Assembly (NCBI RefSeq): GCF_000622245.1
Contig: NZ_KK211416.1
Span: 103,870-167,869 of the forward strand
Origin: Fusobacterium perfoetens ATCC 29250
GTDB taxonomy: Bacteria; Fusobacteriota; Fusobacteriia; Fusobacteriales; Fusobacteriaceae
Direction: 5' to 3'
DNA length: 64,000 nucleotides
Under the pieces are notes generated by a model. The model was not told where the DNA came from, ran no database searches, and saw nothing but the letters and a program-made list of their open reading frames with translations. The position numbers were made by a program, and so were the translations under genes. Shown piece after piece: positions 1-9,325 of this stretch. Position 1 is the first letter of the stretch, and each line of letters opens with the position of its first letter.

Positions 1-382
1 CTTCAATAGCTTCTCCAGCATATCCTAAAAAGAATAATATAAGTCCTGTTGAAACTAATGATGTTAAAATTATTCTATCATATATTTTAATTTTTATTTT
101 AGAAATTTCAAATCCATAATAAAAAGCCTCTATGACTAAAAAAACAGACACATATAACATCATACTAAATTTACTTAAAATACTTATAAAAAATAGTGTA
201 GCAATGTTAGTAATAAATATTTCTTTAGAATTCATAGTTTTATTTGATTTTATTTTATAGACTGGAAATATAAAACTTATTAAGGGAAAAATAGAAGCGA
301 TATTGTATACTAAAAAAGATACTATTGTTGTTTTTAATATACTCATAAAATTTAAGTTTAGTCTGTTATTTTTTAATTCCAT
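1..382 (-). CDS. Membrane protein, 3' part cut by window edge
   Basis: An open frame of about 127 codons runs off the left edge. Its ATG (382-380) overlaps the dnaX stop as TAATG, so it is translationally coupled as the last visible gene of the dnaX operon. The protein is very hydrophobic: a short polar start (MELKNNRLNLN) is followed by several likely membrane helices separated by short lysine-rich loops. I do not recognise the family; a polytopic YybS/DUF2232-like protein is possible but unproven. The C-terminus is missing from the window. Confidence 0.6.
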   Translation of the reverse strand, partial: MELKNNRLNLNFMSILKTTIVSFLVYNIASIFPLISFIFPVYKIKSNKTMNSKEIFITNIATLFFISILSKFSMMLYVSVFLVIEAFYYGFEISKIKIKIYDRIILTSLVSTGLILFFLGYAGEAIE

Positions 383-1815
383 TAATTTAACCCCTCTAAA
401 TATGATACAAGATTTTTAGTCATATTATCTTTTGATTTTTCTTTTATTTCTTTTTTAAATATATAAGCAGTTTTTAATTTTGATTTTGTAATCTGTTGTA
501 CAATTTCTTGGAATGGTAAATTATAATAATCACTTTCCATTGATTCTTTAGAGAATTCATTTTCTCTAAAAGCTATATAAAGAGTATTATCTTCTATTTT
601 AAGAGGAAAAGCATCAGATAAAAAAGCCTTATAAGTTGGTTTTTCATCTTTAGCAGCTTTTAATATATCATTCCACTTATTTTTTACCTCATCAATAGAG
701 ATTAAAATTTCTTTTTCAGTTTTAGAATTTTCATCAATATTTTCTTTAGGTGAAACTACAACTTCTTTATAAACTATTTCAGTTTCTTTAGATTTTTCAG
801 AAAGCTTTATTATATTGTTAAGTACAACATGCCCTAAAAGTCTTTTATCTTCTTCATACTTAAACTTATTAAGACTATCATAAACTCCACCTATAATTTT
901 TAATCCCTCTTCTACAGAAATCCTTTGACTTATAACTTCATCTTTAATATATTTTGCAAAATCCTTAAAATATTTTTCAATATCTATAGAATCTATCCAT
1001 AATTTTTCTAAAAATTCTACACCATTTTTTAAAGACTTACTCTTTATTATATCATAAAATTCTCTTAATGTCTCTTTAGAAGTTACACCTAATATTTCAC
1101 TTGTTTTACTTTCTATAATATCTTGATTTAAGTTTGCAATTATAACTCTTTCCAAAATAGAGATACTATCTCTCATACTTCCACCAGAAGCTTCATAAAT
1201 TAATTCCAAGCTACCATTATCAATTTTTATATTTTCTTTTTCACAAATATCAGATAATTTTTCACTAACTTCTTTATAACTAAGAGTTTTAAAATCATAT
1301 CTTTGACATCTTGAAATAATAGTTGGTAATATTTTATCTGGTTCTGTTGTAGCAAGTATAAAAATAACATGTTCAGGTGGTTCTTCTAAAGTTTTTAACA
1401 AAGCATTAAATGCTTCTTTTGTAAGCATATGAACTTCGTCAATTATATATATTTTTTTTCTACCTTTTGAAGGTCTATAATTTATTTTATCTTTTAATTC
1501 TCTGATTTCATCAATACCTCTATTAGAAGCAGCATCAATTTCAATTAAATCTATAAAACTTCCTTTGTCTATCTCTTGACAGTTTTCACAATGATTACAA
1601 GGAGTACTACTTATTCCATTATTTAAACAATTAACTCCTTTTGCTATAAGTCTGGCTGAAGTAGTTTTTCCTACTCCCCTTGGTCCACTAAATAGATAGG
1701 CATGAGACAATTTATTATTATCTAAAGAATTTTTAAGAGTTTTTATTATATCAGACTCACCAGCAACCTCTTCAAAAGTTTTTGGTCTATATTTTCTATA
1801 TAGTGTTACATGCAT
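382..1815 (-). CDS. dnaX: DNA polymerase III subunit gamma/tau
   Basis: Clamp-loader ATPase subunit that loads the beta clamp at the replication fork. The 477 residues begin with the canonical LYRKYRPKTFEEV. The Walker A motif GPRGVGKT is at 44-51, a zinc-binding cysteine set at C63/C73/C76/C79, Walker B IIDEVH at 124-129, and the sensor SRC at 168-170. The C-terminal third is Lys/Glu-rich, as in tau. It sits between the NtrC-like regulator gene (about 20 bases upstream) and an overlapping membrane-protein gene, so it is part of a long minus-strand operon. I did not find clear evidence for a programmed frameshift giving gamma. Confidence 0.97.
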   Translation of the reverse strand: MHVTLYRKYRPKTFEEVAGESDIIKTLKNSLDNNKLSHAYLFSGPRGVGKTTSARLIAKGVNCLNNGISSTPCNHCENCQEIDKGSFIDLIEIDAASNRGIDEIRELKDKINYRPSKGRKKIYIIDEVHMLTKEAFNALLKTLEEPPEHVIFILATTEPDKILPTIISRCQRYDFKTLSYKEVSEKLSDICEKENIKIDNGSLELIYEASGGSMRDSISILERVIIANLNQDIIESKTSEILGVTSKETLREFYDIIKSKSLKNGVEFLEKLWIDSIDIEKYFKDFAKYIKDEVISQRISVEEGLKIIGGVYDSLNKFKYEEDKRLLGHVVLNNIIKLSEKSKETEIVYKEVVVSPKENIDENSKTEKEILISIDEVKNKWNDILKAAKDEKPTYKAFLSDAFPLKIEDNTLYIAFRENEFSKESMESDYYNLPFQEIVQQITKSKLKTAYIFKKEIKEKSKDNMTKNLVSYLEGLN

Positions 1816-1835
1816 GATTTTCTCCTAATGCTAAT

Positions 1836-3233
1836 CTATTCTAATTCATAATTACTCATTTTTGTTCTTAAAGTATTTCTTGTTATTCCTAAAATTTCAG
1901 CAGTTTCAACTCTTTTTCCACTAGTAATTTCTAATACTTGTCTTATTAATTCTTTTTCTACTTTAGAAATTATATTTGAATAATATGCTCCTTTTCCAGT
2001 AGCTTGAAAAGCTGAAATTTCTCCTTCTATCCAATCAGCTAATATCCAATCTTGAATATCTCCTTTTCTTTTAACAGGTCTGTTTCCTAAAACATTACTT
2101 GGTAAATCTTCTACTAATATAGAATTTCCTCTACATAAAGCTATGGCAGATTTTATAGCATTTTTTAATTCTGTTACATTTCCTGGCCAATCATATCTCA
2201 TTATTTTTTTGATAGCTGGTTTACTAACACCTTTTACAGCTTTATTTAATTCAGCATTACATTCTACCAAATATTTATCGATAATAAAAGGTATATCATC
2301 TTTTCTTTCTCTTAAAGGAGGAATATTTATTTCTAAAACTTTTAATTTGTGATAAAGTTCTTCAATAAAAGTTCCATTTAGGATAGCTTCTTCTAAATTT
2401 GCACTTGTAGTGGCAATAACTCTAATATCAGTTTTTATAGGGTCTGCTCCACCCATTCTAAAAAATTCTTTTTCTTGTAGTAAATAAAGTAATTTTGATT
2501 GAATATCAAGGTTTAAAAATTCTATATTTCCAAGATGAAGAGTTCCACCATTAGCTTTTTCTAAATCTCCAGCTTGAGAAAATATTGCTCCTTCAAAAGC
2601 TCCTTTTTCATATCCAAATAATCTTCTTTCTAGTAGAGAATTTTGGAATGAAGTACAGTTAATACTAATAAATGGTTTTTTAGCAGCATCACTAAATTGA
2701 TGAATAGAAGTTGCAACACTTTTCTTTCCTGTTCCTTTTTCTCCAACAATTAGAACAGGAACTCTACTTATAGCAACTTTTCCTATTTTCTTATAAACTT
2801 CAACAATTTCTTTAGTTTGTCCTATTAATCTTTCACCAGTATTTTTATTTTTATCAACTCTTTCTGCCATTAATTTGTGGTCTTTTACAGATTTCTCAAT
2901 AATTTTTATAATTTCATCTGTTTCCAATGGTTTTAAAATATAATCATAAGCACCAGCTTTTATACTTCCAGCCACAACTTTTAAGTTAGAACTTTGTCCA
3001 AGCACAATTATAACAGCTTTCTTTTGAAATTCTTCTATTTTTTTAATGATATTTATAAGAGTATCAGCTGGAAGTTGTGCTTCTTCTACTAAAACACATT
3101 CATATCTTCTTTCTTTTAATGCTTCTATAAATTCTGCCACATTTTCAACTGTTTTTACTTCGTTGTCAATATTATTTTCTAATTTCTCCTTAAGCTCAAT
3201 ATCAATTCTAAATCCTAATATGTTCATATACAT
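1836..3233 (-). CDS. Degenerate NtrC-family response regulator
   Basis: The 465 residues have NtrC architecture: receiver-like domain (about 1-115), AAA+ domain (about 135-375) and Fis-type helix-turn-helix (about 425-465). Walker A is GEKGTGKK (164-171) and an LRERKDDIP motif is present. Key positions are altered. The receiver phospho-acceptor Asp is Glu51 (four residues before P55). The GAFTGA loop reads GAFEGA (211-216). The Walker B segment expected as LFLDEI reads LHLGNI (233-238), losing both acidic residues. It therefore probably binds DNA but may not hydrolyse ATP or activate sigma-54. It lies between tonB and dnaX in the same operon. The domain assignment is firm; the loss of activity is inference. 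Confidence 0.85.
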   Translation of the reverse strand: MYMNILGFRIDIELKEKLENNIDNEVKTVENVAEFIEALKERRYECVLVEEAQLPADTLINIIKKIEEFQKKAVIIVLGQSSNLKVVAGSIKAGAYDYILKPLETDEIIKIIEKSVKDHKLMAERVDKNKNTGERLIGQTKEIVEVYKKIGKVAISRVPVLIVGEKGTGKKSVATSIHQFSDAAKKPFISINCTSFQNSLLERRLFGYEKGAFEGAIFSQAGDLEKANGGTLHLGNIEFLNLDIQSKLLYLLQEKEFFRMGGADPIKTDIRVIATTSANLEEAILNGTFIEELYHKLKVLEINIPPLRERKDDIPFIIDKYLVECNAELNKAVKGVSKPAIKKIMRYDWPGNVTELKNAIKSAIALCRGNSILVEDLPSNVLGNRPVKRKGDIQDWILADWIEGEISAFQATGKGAYYSNIISKVEKELIRQVLEITSGKRVETAEILGITRNTLRTKMSNYELE

Positions 3234-3254
3234 CTCCTTAATAATTATAGAATT

Positions 3255-4136
3255 TTAAACACCTTTTAATTTAAATGTATAATCTAGTATTACTCTTCCT
3301 TTTATTCTTAAACCGTGCTTACTTAAATAAATCTTCCAAGTACGACCTATATTTTCAATAGCTTTATTAATTTCTGGAACTCCACTTCCTTTTATTATAG
3401 TAAGATTTAAAACTTCTCCTCTTTCATTTACATCAAGTCTAACTTTTACAGTTCCTTGTAAACCACGAAGTTCAGCTTTTTCAGGATATTCAGGTTCTCT
3501 ATTAGAAGAATCCCATCTAGCAATAACATCTCCATCTTCTAATCCTAATTTATATCCGCTAGGGAGTCCCTCGACTTTTCCTTTGTCAACTTTTATATTT
3601 TCAAAAGTCATATCTTTATTAGAATTTATTGTTAAATTTTCATCTTGTACATCAGAAATTATTTTATCAATAATTTTTGCATCACTAAAAATAGACTTTT
3701 CTTTTTCTAATCCCACACTTTCTTCTCTTTCATATTTCATTTCTTTTTTATAAGCCATAGCTACATTTTCTAATTGACTATTTCTTTTTATACTTTTATC
3801 TTTTTTAGAAGAAATAATTTCAAAAGATGGAGCTTGAATCCCTTTAGATAGTTCTACTAAATTTAAACTCTTTTCTTTTTTTACTTCTTCAGTATTTTCT
3901 ACAATATTTTCTACAGTTGTATTTTGAGTTTGTTTTTTTTCAGATTTCTTTTTATTAGGCAAATCTTTATTATTTTCTTTAGAAAAAGTTTTTTCTTTTT
4001 CTAATGCCACTAATCCTACTTTTATTTTTTTATCTCCAACATCTTCTGTTGTAAAAGTAGGAATTAAATAGATAAGTCCTATATTAAGAGCTGAGGCTAT
4101 TATAAAAGAAAAGAAATCATTTTTTTTAATTCCCAT
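3255..4136 (-). CDS. tonB: TonB-like energy transducer
   Basis: Couples the proton-motive force captured by ExbB/ExbD to outer-membrane transporters. The 293 residues show one N-terminal membrane helix (about 9-28), a long Lys/Glu-rich periplasmic linker (about 35-200) instead of the usual Pro-rich one, and a C-terminal TonB domain (about 210-293) with the characteristic YPEKA start, a GTVKVRLDV strand and an IKGSG turn. It follows exbD by 11 bases and exbB by one more gene, the classical Ton order. A TolA-like role is an alternative given the TPR protein upstream. Confidence 0.88.
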   Translation of the reverse strand: MGIKKNDFFSFIIASALNIGLIYLIPTFTTEDVGDKKIKVGLVALEKEKTFSKENNKDLPNKKKSEKKQTQNTTVENIVENTEEVKKEKSLNLVELSKGIQAPSFEIISSKKDKSIKRNSQLENVAMAYKKEMKYEREESVGLEKEKSIFSDAKIIDKIISDVQDENLTINSNKDMTFENIKVDKGKVEGLPSGYKLGLEDGDVIARWDSSNREPEYPEKAELRGLQGTVKVRLDVNERGEVLNLTIIKGSGVPEINKAIENIGRTWKIYLSKHGLRIKGRVILDYTFKLKGV

Positions 4137-4147
4137 AATCTCAACTC

Positions 4148-4585
4148 CTATTTTTCAAATATAGTATCTATATCTAATTGTTCTGCTCCTGCTTCTTTAG
4201 AAAGAGTCATTATCTCTACAATATATCCATAATCAAGGGTTTTATCACCACTTATTACTACAGCTTTGTTATCTGAATTACTCAATATTTGAGCTAGTTT
4301 TCTTTGTAAGTTTGCTTTATTAACAAGAATTTTTTTAGATTCATTTCCCTCTTGATATTTTATAAATATTTCTTTTGTATTTGTAAGACTAAGTTGTACT
4401 TCTTTTACAGTTTTAATCTCTCTTATTGTAGATTGAGGTAAATCAATTTTTATTCCTGTATCAACATCTTCAAAAGTTGTAGCTACTAAGAAAAATATTA
4501 GTAAAAGGAAAACAACATCTATAAGAGGAGTCATTTCAAGAATAATATTTTTATTATTTCTTCTTCTGTATCTTTCTATCTTCAT
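4148..4585 (-). CDS. exbD: ExbD/TolR biopolymer transport protein
   Basis: Inner-membrane partner of ExbB in the proton-driven motor. At 145 residues it has the usual ExbD length. A short basic N-terminus precedes one membrane helix (about 18-37) containing the essential buried Asp (D23 in PLIDVVFLLLI). A periplasmic domain follows, with the conserved D-K-TLDYG-I stretch near residues 110-125. It starts 3 bases after the exbB stop and is followed closely by tonB. Confidence 0.93.
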   Translation of the reverse strand: MKIERYRRRNNKNIILEMTPLIDVVFLLLIFFLVATTFEDVDTGIKIDLPQSTIREIKTVKEVQLSLTNTKEIFIKYQEGNESKKILVNKANLQRKLAQILSNSDNKAVVISGDKTLDYGYIVEIMTLSKEAGAEQLDIDTIFEK

Positions 4586-4588
4586 AAC

Positions 4589-5200
4589 CTATCTCCTAAA
4601 ATAATTTATTACCTCTGTACTTCCTTTTTCTATATCACTTATAATATTATCTATTTTTTTATTATAGTAGTTATAAATTATCATAGCTGGTATAGCTACA
4701 AATAATCCTCCAGCAGTAGTGAATAAAGCTTCTGATATTCCTTCAGCTAGTACAGCAGCATCCCCTGTTCCATGAATAGCTACAGCTTGGAAAGCTTTAA
4801 TCATTCCTGTAACAGTTCCTAAAAGTCCTAAAAGTGGTGTAACATGAGCTACCATTGATAATATCCACATATTTTTTTCTAATGTGGCTATTTCAGTTAA
4901 AGCTGTTTCTCTTGCTTTTTCTTCAAGAGTAGTTAAATTAGTTGTTTTTGTTTTAGACCAAAGGCTTAAGATATCTTTGACAACTCTACCAGATGCTGAT
5001 TTTGATTTTCCTAAAAATTCTATAGCACCTTTTACATCATTTTTTTCTAAATATTTTTGAAATTCATCTCTTATATCATCAAATCTTCTTCTTTCTGATG
5101 AAACAAAATAAAAAAATCTTTCAATTATAACTGTAGTTCCAAGAATTGACATACCTGCTATAAAGTACATCAAAATTCCACCTTTTTCAATCCAGTACAT
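4589..5200 (-). CDS. exbB: ExbB/TolQ proton channel protein (MotA family)
   Basis: Forms the proton channel of the Ton motor with ExbD. The 203 residues contain three membrane segments (about 9-32, 112-136 and 155-176). The conserved HVTPLLGLLGTVTGMI signature lies at 119-134 and an A-T-T-A-GGL-VAIPA helix follows. The cytoplasmic region (about 35-105) is charged and helical. It is co-directional with exbD (3 bases) and with the small membrane protein gene upstream (15 bases). TolQ and ExbB cannot be told apart by sequence alone; the adjacent TonB-type gene favours ExbB. Confidence 0.92.
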   Translation of the reverse strand: MYWIEKGGILMYFIAGMSILGTTVIIERFFYFVSSERRRFDDIRDEFQKYLEKNDVKGAIEFLGKSKSASGRVVKDILSLWSKTKTTNLTTLEEKARETALTEIATLEKNMWILSMVAHVTPLLGLLGTVTGMIKAFQAVAIHGTGDAAVLAEGISEALFTTAGGLFVAIPAMIIYNYYNKKIDNIISDIEKGSTEVINYFRR

Positions 5201-5215
5201 TCTTCTCCTCCTAAA

Positions 5216-5569
5216 TTATAAAGCTATTGCTATTCCTATTACTGCTAAAACACCTAGTATATATTTTAAAGGTGATGATTCTTTTTCAACATCTTGACTA
5301 ACTTCTTGTTTTAATTTTTCATTTTCTCTAAGTAATGTATCTTCACTTTCTTCTTTTAATTCTTTGTTAGATACATTTAATCTTGTAGCATCAACTTTTT
5401 CTTGCTCTAATTCCAATTTTTCTTCTTTTATATCTCTTAATTCTAAAGTATCTTTATTTATACCTGTAACTTCTTTATCAATAGATACATTATTAACAGG
5501 AGCTTTTTGCTCTGCTGAATATACTCCTAAACTCATTGATAACATTAATAATATTGCTAATTTTTTCAT
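5216..5569 (-). CDS. Small exported coiled-coil membrane protein
   Basis: I do not recognise a family for these 117 residues. The protein has an N-terminal signal-like helix (residues 1-18, ending near YSA), a Glu/Lys-rich, probably coiled-coil middle (about 30-95), and a short hydrophobic C-terminal helix (about 101-117) ending at the last residue. This suggests a small periplasmic protein anchored by its tail. It lies between the giant TPR protein (21 bases) and exbB (15 bases), so it probably belongs to the same envelope machine as the Ton motor. Confidence 0.7.
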   Translation of the reverse strand: MKKLAILLMLSMSLGVYSAEQKAPVNNVSIDKEVTGINKDTLELRDIKEEKLELEQEKVDATRLNVSNKELKEESEDTLLRENEKLKQEVSQDVEKESSPLKYILGVLAVIGIAIAL

Positions 5570-5590
5570 TTTTTATCCTCCAATTTTTTA

Positions 5591-8590
5591 TTATTTTTCA
5601 TTTTCTTCTGGGTTTATTACTTCATTAGTAACTATTTCTTCTTGTATATCTTCTGTTATTTTATTTTCTACAATCTCATCTACAACAGTTTCAGTAGTAT
5701 TTGTAGATTTTTCATTTTTTATAGCTTCTTTTATTTTTTCAACTATATCTTGATATTTAGAAGCACTATCTTTATTTACAGATTTTAATTCTTCATAATA
5801 TTTTAATATTCCATCAATATTTTCTTTTTGTAAATTTAGATATAATAGTTTTTCTAAAATAAATTCTGAATATTCTTGAGCATTTGAATTTCCACTAAGT
5901 TCTTCATAAGCTTTTATAGCTTTCTCCATGTCTCCAGAAATTTCATAAACTTCAGCAAGTTTTATTTGAGCAGGTATTACATATTTACTTTGTGGATAAA
6001 CTACAAATACTTTAGTAAGAGTAACTGTGGCTTCCTCTATTTTTTTCTCTATTGCATAAATATTTCCCATCATATAAAGAGCATAATCTTTATATGAACT
6101 GACTTCTAAATTATAAATTTCTTCATAATGTTTTAAAGATTCTGTATATTGATTATTTGAAAATTCATCATCAGCTAAAACTTTTAATCCATAATCTTTA
6201 TAAGTACTTGATTCTAATAAGATTGGTTCAACTTTTCTAGCTTCTTCTATCATATCCATATCTCTATAATAAATAGAACTATAATAAGCTTTTTTATATT
6301 TATCAGTTAATTTATCAATCCAAGTTTTTGCTTCTACTTTATTATTATCTAAGAATAAAATATCAACAATTTTTTCTACTGTTAAATCTCTTTCAGTTTT
6401 ATCATTTTCAGAAGAAAGTTTAAGATATAATCTTTGATATTCTTCTAGAGCTGTTTTTAAATTTCCTTCTTCTACTAGGATTTTTCCTCTTATTATCATA
6501 AGGTTTTTATTATAAGTAGAATTTTTATAAATATCCATAAATTTTTGACTTTCATCTAGGAAAGTTTTCTTGTCATCTAAATTAATATAACATCTAAGTG
6601 CCCAATAGTTAGAACTTTCTCTATACTCTAATTTATAAAGTTTGTTGTTAGATATCTCTTTAAATAATTCTAAAGCTTTATTGTAATCTTTTTCAGCATA
6701 ATAAGTATCAGCTATTTGATATTTTGCATAAGAGAAACGTTCTTTATATTTTAATAAATCTGTAAAATATTTTCTAGCAGTTTTGAAATCTTCTTTTCTA
6801 TAATAAGTGATTCCTAAAATATCTATTATATCATCTACTTTGTAACCAGCTGAGTTTTCTATATATGTTTTTCCTAAAGTAATAACCTCATCATATTTTT
6901 CCCATAAAAATTGATTTTTTATAGTAGAATATTTTACTTTATTTAATAATTCTTTATCTAAATTTTCACTTTTTTCAAGTCCACCAAAGAATCCAGCTGC
7001 TTTAGAATAATTACCTATTCCCATATAAGCTATACCTTTTAGATATTGATTTTCATCAGTAACTTCCATAGTATTTAAAGTTTTTATAACATCAGAATAT
7101 TTTTTTTCATTTACCAATAAATCTACTAATTTATTGGCAATCTCTGTATCTTGAGTAGTTTTTAAATAATCTTTATATAGATTTTCAGCCTTTAGATATT
7201 TTCCTTTTTTGTAATATAAATCTCCAGTTACTATATATATATCTTTTTTATATTTAGTATCTTCTGAGAATTTTTCTCTGTACTCTTTTAATAGATTATC
7301 AGTTATCTTTTCATCTTCTATTTTTCTAGCAATTACCATAGCTCTATAAAGATTTTCTAAAGTAGGATAATCTTTATATATTTCCATATAATAATCATAA
7401 GAAGTTTTATAATCTTCAAGTTCATACATAGAATTAGCTAAAATTATTCTAATATCATTATATTTTTTACTATCAGTTAAATAGTTATCTAAATCTTTTT
7501 GAAATTCTATAACTTTTTTATAGTTTCCTAGATTATAATAAGATAATGCTTCGTAATATCTTACATCAACCATATATTTTGGTATTTTTATTTTTTCAAA
7601 TTCTTTTAAGGCTCTTTGGAAATTATTTTCCTTGAAAAATGAATAAGCATAAGCATATTGGGCATTTACATCTCTATTTGGAATTTTTTCAAAAAAATCT
7701 ATAGCTCTTCTATATTCTTCTCTAGTTACAAAATGGTTACCAAAAATTTTAGAAGCTTTTATGATTTCATCATTATCTTTTAATTCTGAATAAAGTTTTA
7801 AAGCTTTATTGGTTTCACTTCTATTTAAATAAATTTCTATAAGAACTAACTTTCCTTTTTGAGTATAAGAATCATTTGGAAAATTTTTTAATCCTGATTC
7901 TAAATAAGCAATAGCTTTATTTATATCATTTAATTTATAATTTAATATTCCATAAAGATAAGTTACTAAAGCCATATCTTTATCTTTTTCATCTAGATTA
8001 TTATAAACATTTATAGTATTTAGTGAATTTTGATATTCTCCTAAATTTAAAAGTGCTAAAGATTTATAAAGTAAAGCTTTAGAAGAGTTATTTCCCTTAA
8101 GAGCCATAGCTCTATTAAAATGTTCAATAGCTTCTTCATTTCTTCCTGCATTTAACAAAATAATTCCACTATCATAATTCATCTCTTCATAAATTTTTTT
8201 ATTTTCACTAACTAAATTTCTATATTCATTAGCTTTTTCTTGATTTTTTTCAAGAATTGCCATTCTATAAAGATAAGAATAAGCTTCAGCTTTTTCATCT
8301 TTTTTTACTTTATATTCTGTTAAATATTTTTGAAAATATAATTTTGCATCTTGAAAATTATTGGTTAAATAACTTACAAGAGCTATTCTTTTACAAAGGT
8401 TTTTATTATATTTTGATTCAGGATAAGTAATTAAGAATTTTTTAGATTCTTGTACAGCCATTTGGTAATTACCTTGGTTGTATAATTCATTTAAAAATAC
8501 AACATCTTCTTTCATTCCACCATAGGCAAGAGTACTCATTACTACAGAAAAAACCATCATTTTTTCAATTACTTTTTTCAAAAGTATCAT
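5591..8590 (-). CDS. Large TPR-repeat exported protein
   Basis: The 999 residues start with a signal peptide (about 1-24, ending TLAYGG). Tandem TPR-like helical pairs follow almost to the end, with recurrent patterns such as A-YSYLYRMAILEK, FNRAMALKG, YAKYQIADTYYAEKDY and AEVYEISGDMEKAIKAYEEL. The last ~45 residues are Glu/Thr/Asn-rich and look disordered. Such proteins act as periplasmic scaffolds; YbgF/CpoB plays this role beside Tol-Pal, and I infer a similar role beside ExbB/ExbD/TonB. Its ATG overlaps the stop of the DUF116 gene as ATGA, indicating coupling. Confidence 0.85.
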   Translation of the reverse strand: MILLKKVIEKMMVFSVVMSTLAYGGMKEDVVFLNELYNQGNYQMAVQESKKFLITYPESKYNKNLCKRIALVSYLTNNFQDAKLYFQKYLTEYKVKKDEKAEAYSYLYRMAILEKNQEKANEYRNLVSENKKIYEEMNYDSGIILLNAGRNEEAIEHFNRAMALKGNNSSKALLYKSLALLNLGEYQNSLNTINVYNNLDEKDKDMALVTYLYGILNYKLNDINKAIAYLESGLKNFPNDSYTQKGKLVLIEIYLNRSETNKALKLYSELKDNDEIIKASKIFGNHFVTREEYRRAIDFFEKIPNRDVNAQYAYAYSFFKENNFQRALKEFEKIKIPKYMVDVRYYEALSYYNLGNYKKVIEFQKDLDNYLTDSKKYNDIRIILANSMYELEDYKTSYDYYMEIYKDYPTLENLYRAMVIARKIEDEKITDNLLKEYREKFSEDTKYKKDIYIVTGDLYYKKGKYLKAENLYKDYLKTTQDTEIANKLVDLLVNEKKYSDVIKTLNTMEVTDENQYLKGIAYMGIGNYSKAAGFFGGLEKSENLDKELLNKVKYSTIKNQFLWEKYDEVITLGKTYIENSAGYKVDDIIDILGITYYRKEDFKTARKYFTDLLKYKERFSYAKYQIADTYYAEKDYNKALELFKEISNNKLYKLEYRESSNYWALRCYINLDDKKTFLDESQKFMDIYKNSTYNKNLMIIRGKILVEEGNLKTALEEYQRLYLKLSSENDKTERDLTVEKIVDILFLDNNKVEAKTWIDKLTDKYKKAYYSSIYYRDMDMIEEARKVEPILLESSTYKDYGLKVLADDEFSNNQYTESLKHYEEIYNLEVSSYKDYALYMMGNIYAIEKKIEEATVTLTKVFVVYPQSKYVIPAQIKLAEVYEISGDMEKAIKAYEELSGNSNAQEYSEFILEKLLYLNLQKENIDGILKYYEELKSVNKDSASKYQDIVEKIKEAIKNEKSTNTTETVVDEIVENKITEDIQEEIVTNEVINPEENEK

Positions 8591-9138
8591 TCCTCCCTAT
8601 TTATAACAAAGTCTAGTATTTTTTCTATCTCCGATATATCAACATCAGTATTTATACAAGGAGAAGTTTTTATTATATTAAAAATTCCATAAACATTCAT
8701 AGGATACATATCAAATATTCCAGTAACTAAATCTCTTTTACAAGCTACAGCTATTATAAAGTCTGGTCTTTCTTTTTTTAAATAAAGTCTTGCTAAAGTT
8801 CCACCAGTAGCCACTTTAATATCAATATTGTATCTTGATTTAAGATTTAATAAATCTGCTATTTTACATTTTCCACATCTTTTACAATTTTCTATATTAG
8901 AAGTTATTTTAAAACAACAATTATAATCTTGAATACAATGAGGCAGTAAAATAGATATTTTTTTTGGTATAGTATCTTTTATATTTTTTAATACTCTTTT
9001 GTTGTTATAAGTTAAAAGTTTCTTAGCGAACTTATTAAAAGCTTTTTGGTCTTTTAACATCTTTTCTTCAAAAAAATAACATATAAAGTAATAATTATAA
9101 ACAAATTTATCTATAATTTTTTTTAAAAATTTGGTCAT
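8587..9138 (-). CDS. DUF116 family protein
   Basis: Conserved protein of unknown function, about 183 residues from the ATG at 9138. I chose this start because GGGG lies 8 bases upstream; the frame stays open to a TTG at 9171 that has no Shine-Dalgarno sequence. The protein has a hydrophobic N-terminal stretch (YNYYFICYFF) and a cysteine-rich centre: LLPHCIQDYNCC followed by CKRCGKCK, a likely metal or Fe-S site. An ATGGTLARL-like DUF116 segment and ACKRDLVTGI follow. It is the first gene of the nine-gene minus-strand run and overlaps the TPR gene by four bases. Confidence 0.8.
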   Translation of the reverse strand: MTKFLKKIIDKFVYNYYFICYFFEEKMLKDQKAFNKFAKKLLTYNNKRVLKNIKDTIPKKISILLPHCIQDYNCCFKITSNIENCKRCGKCKIADLLNLKSRYNIDIKVATGGTLARLYLKKERPDFIIAVACKRDLVTGIFDMYPMNVYGIFNIIKTSPCINTDVDISEIEKILDFVINREE

Positions 9139-9273
9139 AAATTTACCCCGTACAGAATTTTTTTTATACAATAAATTATAGCATACTTTTTTATCTATTT
9201 CAAACTTTATAAATGTTTTTTTATATTTTTAATATATTTAAAGAATAAAAATATTTTTTATTTTGTTAGAATA

Positions 9274-9312
9274 AAAAATGACCAATAACTTTTTTCAAAA
9301 TTATTGGTCACT
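9274..9312 (-). terminator. Rho-independent terminator of the alcohol dehydrogenase gene
   Basis: A perfect 9-bp stem (GACCAATAA, 9280-9288, with its complement at 9301-9309) is followed on the minus strand by a run of six T (9279-9274). It lies 14 bases past the alcohol dehydrogenase stop. Confidence 0.85.
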
Positions 9313-9325
9313 TATTATTATTTTT

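Noticed and set aside
382..1815. Programmed frameshift in dnaX giving the gamma form
   Set aside because: I could not identify a convincing slippery site with a downstream structure by eye.
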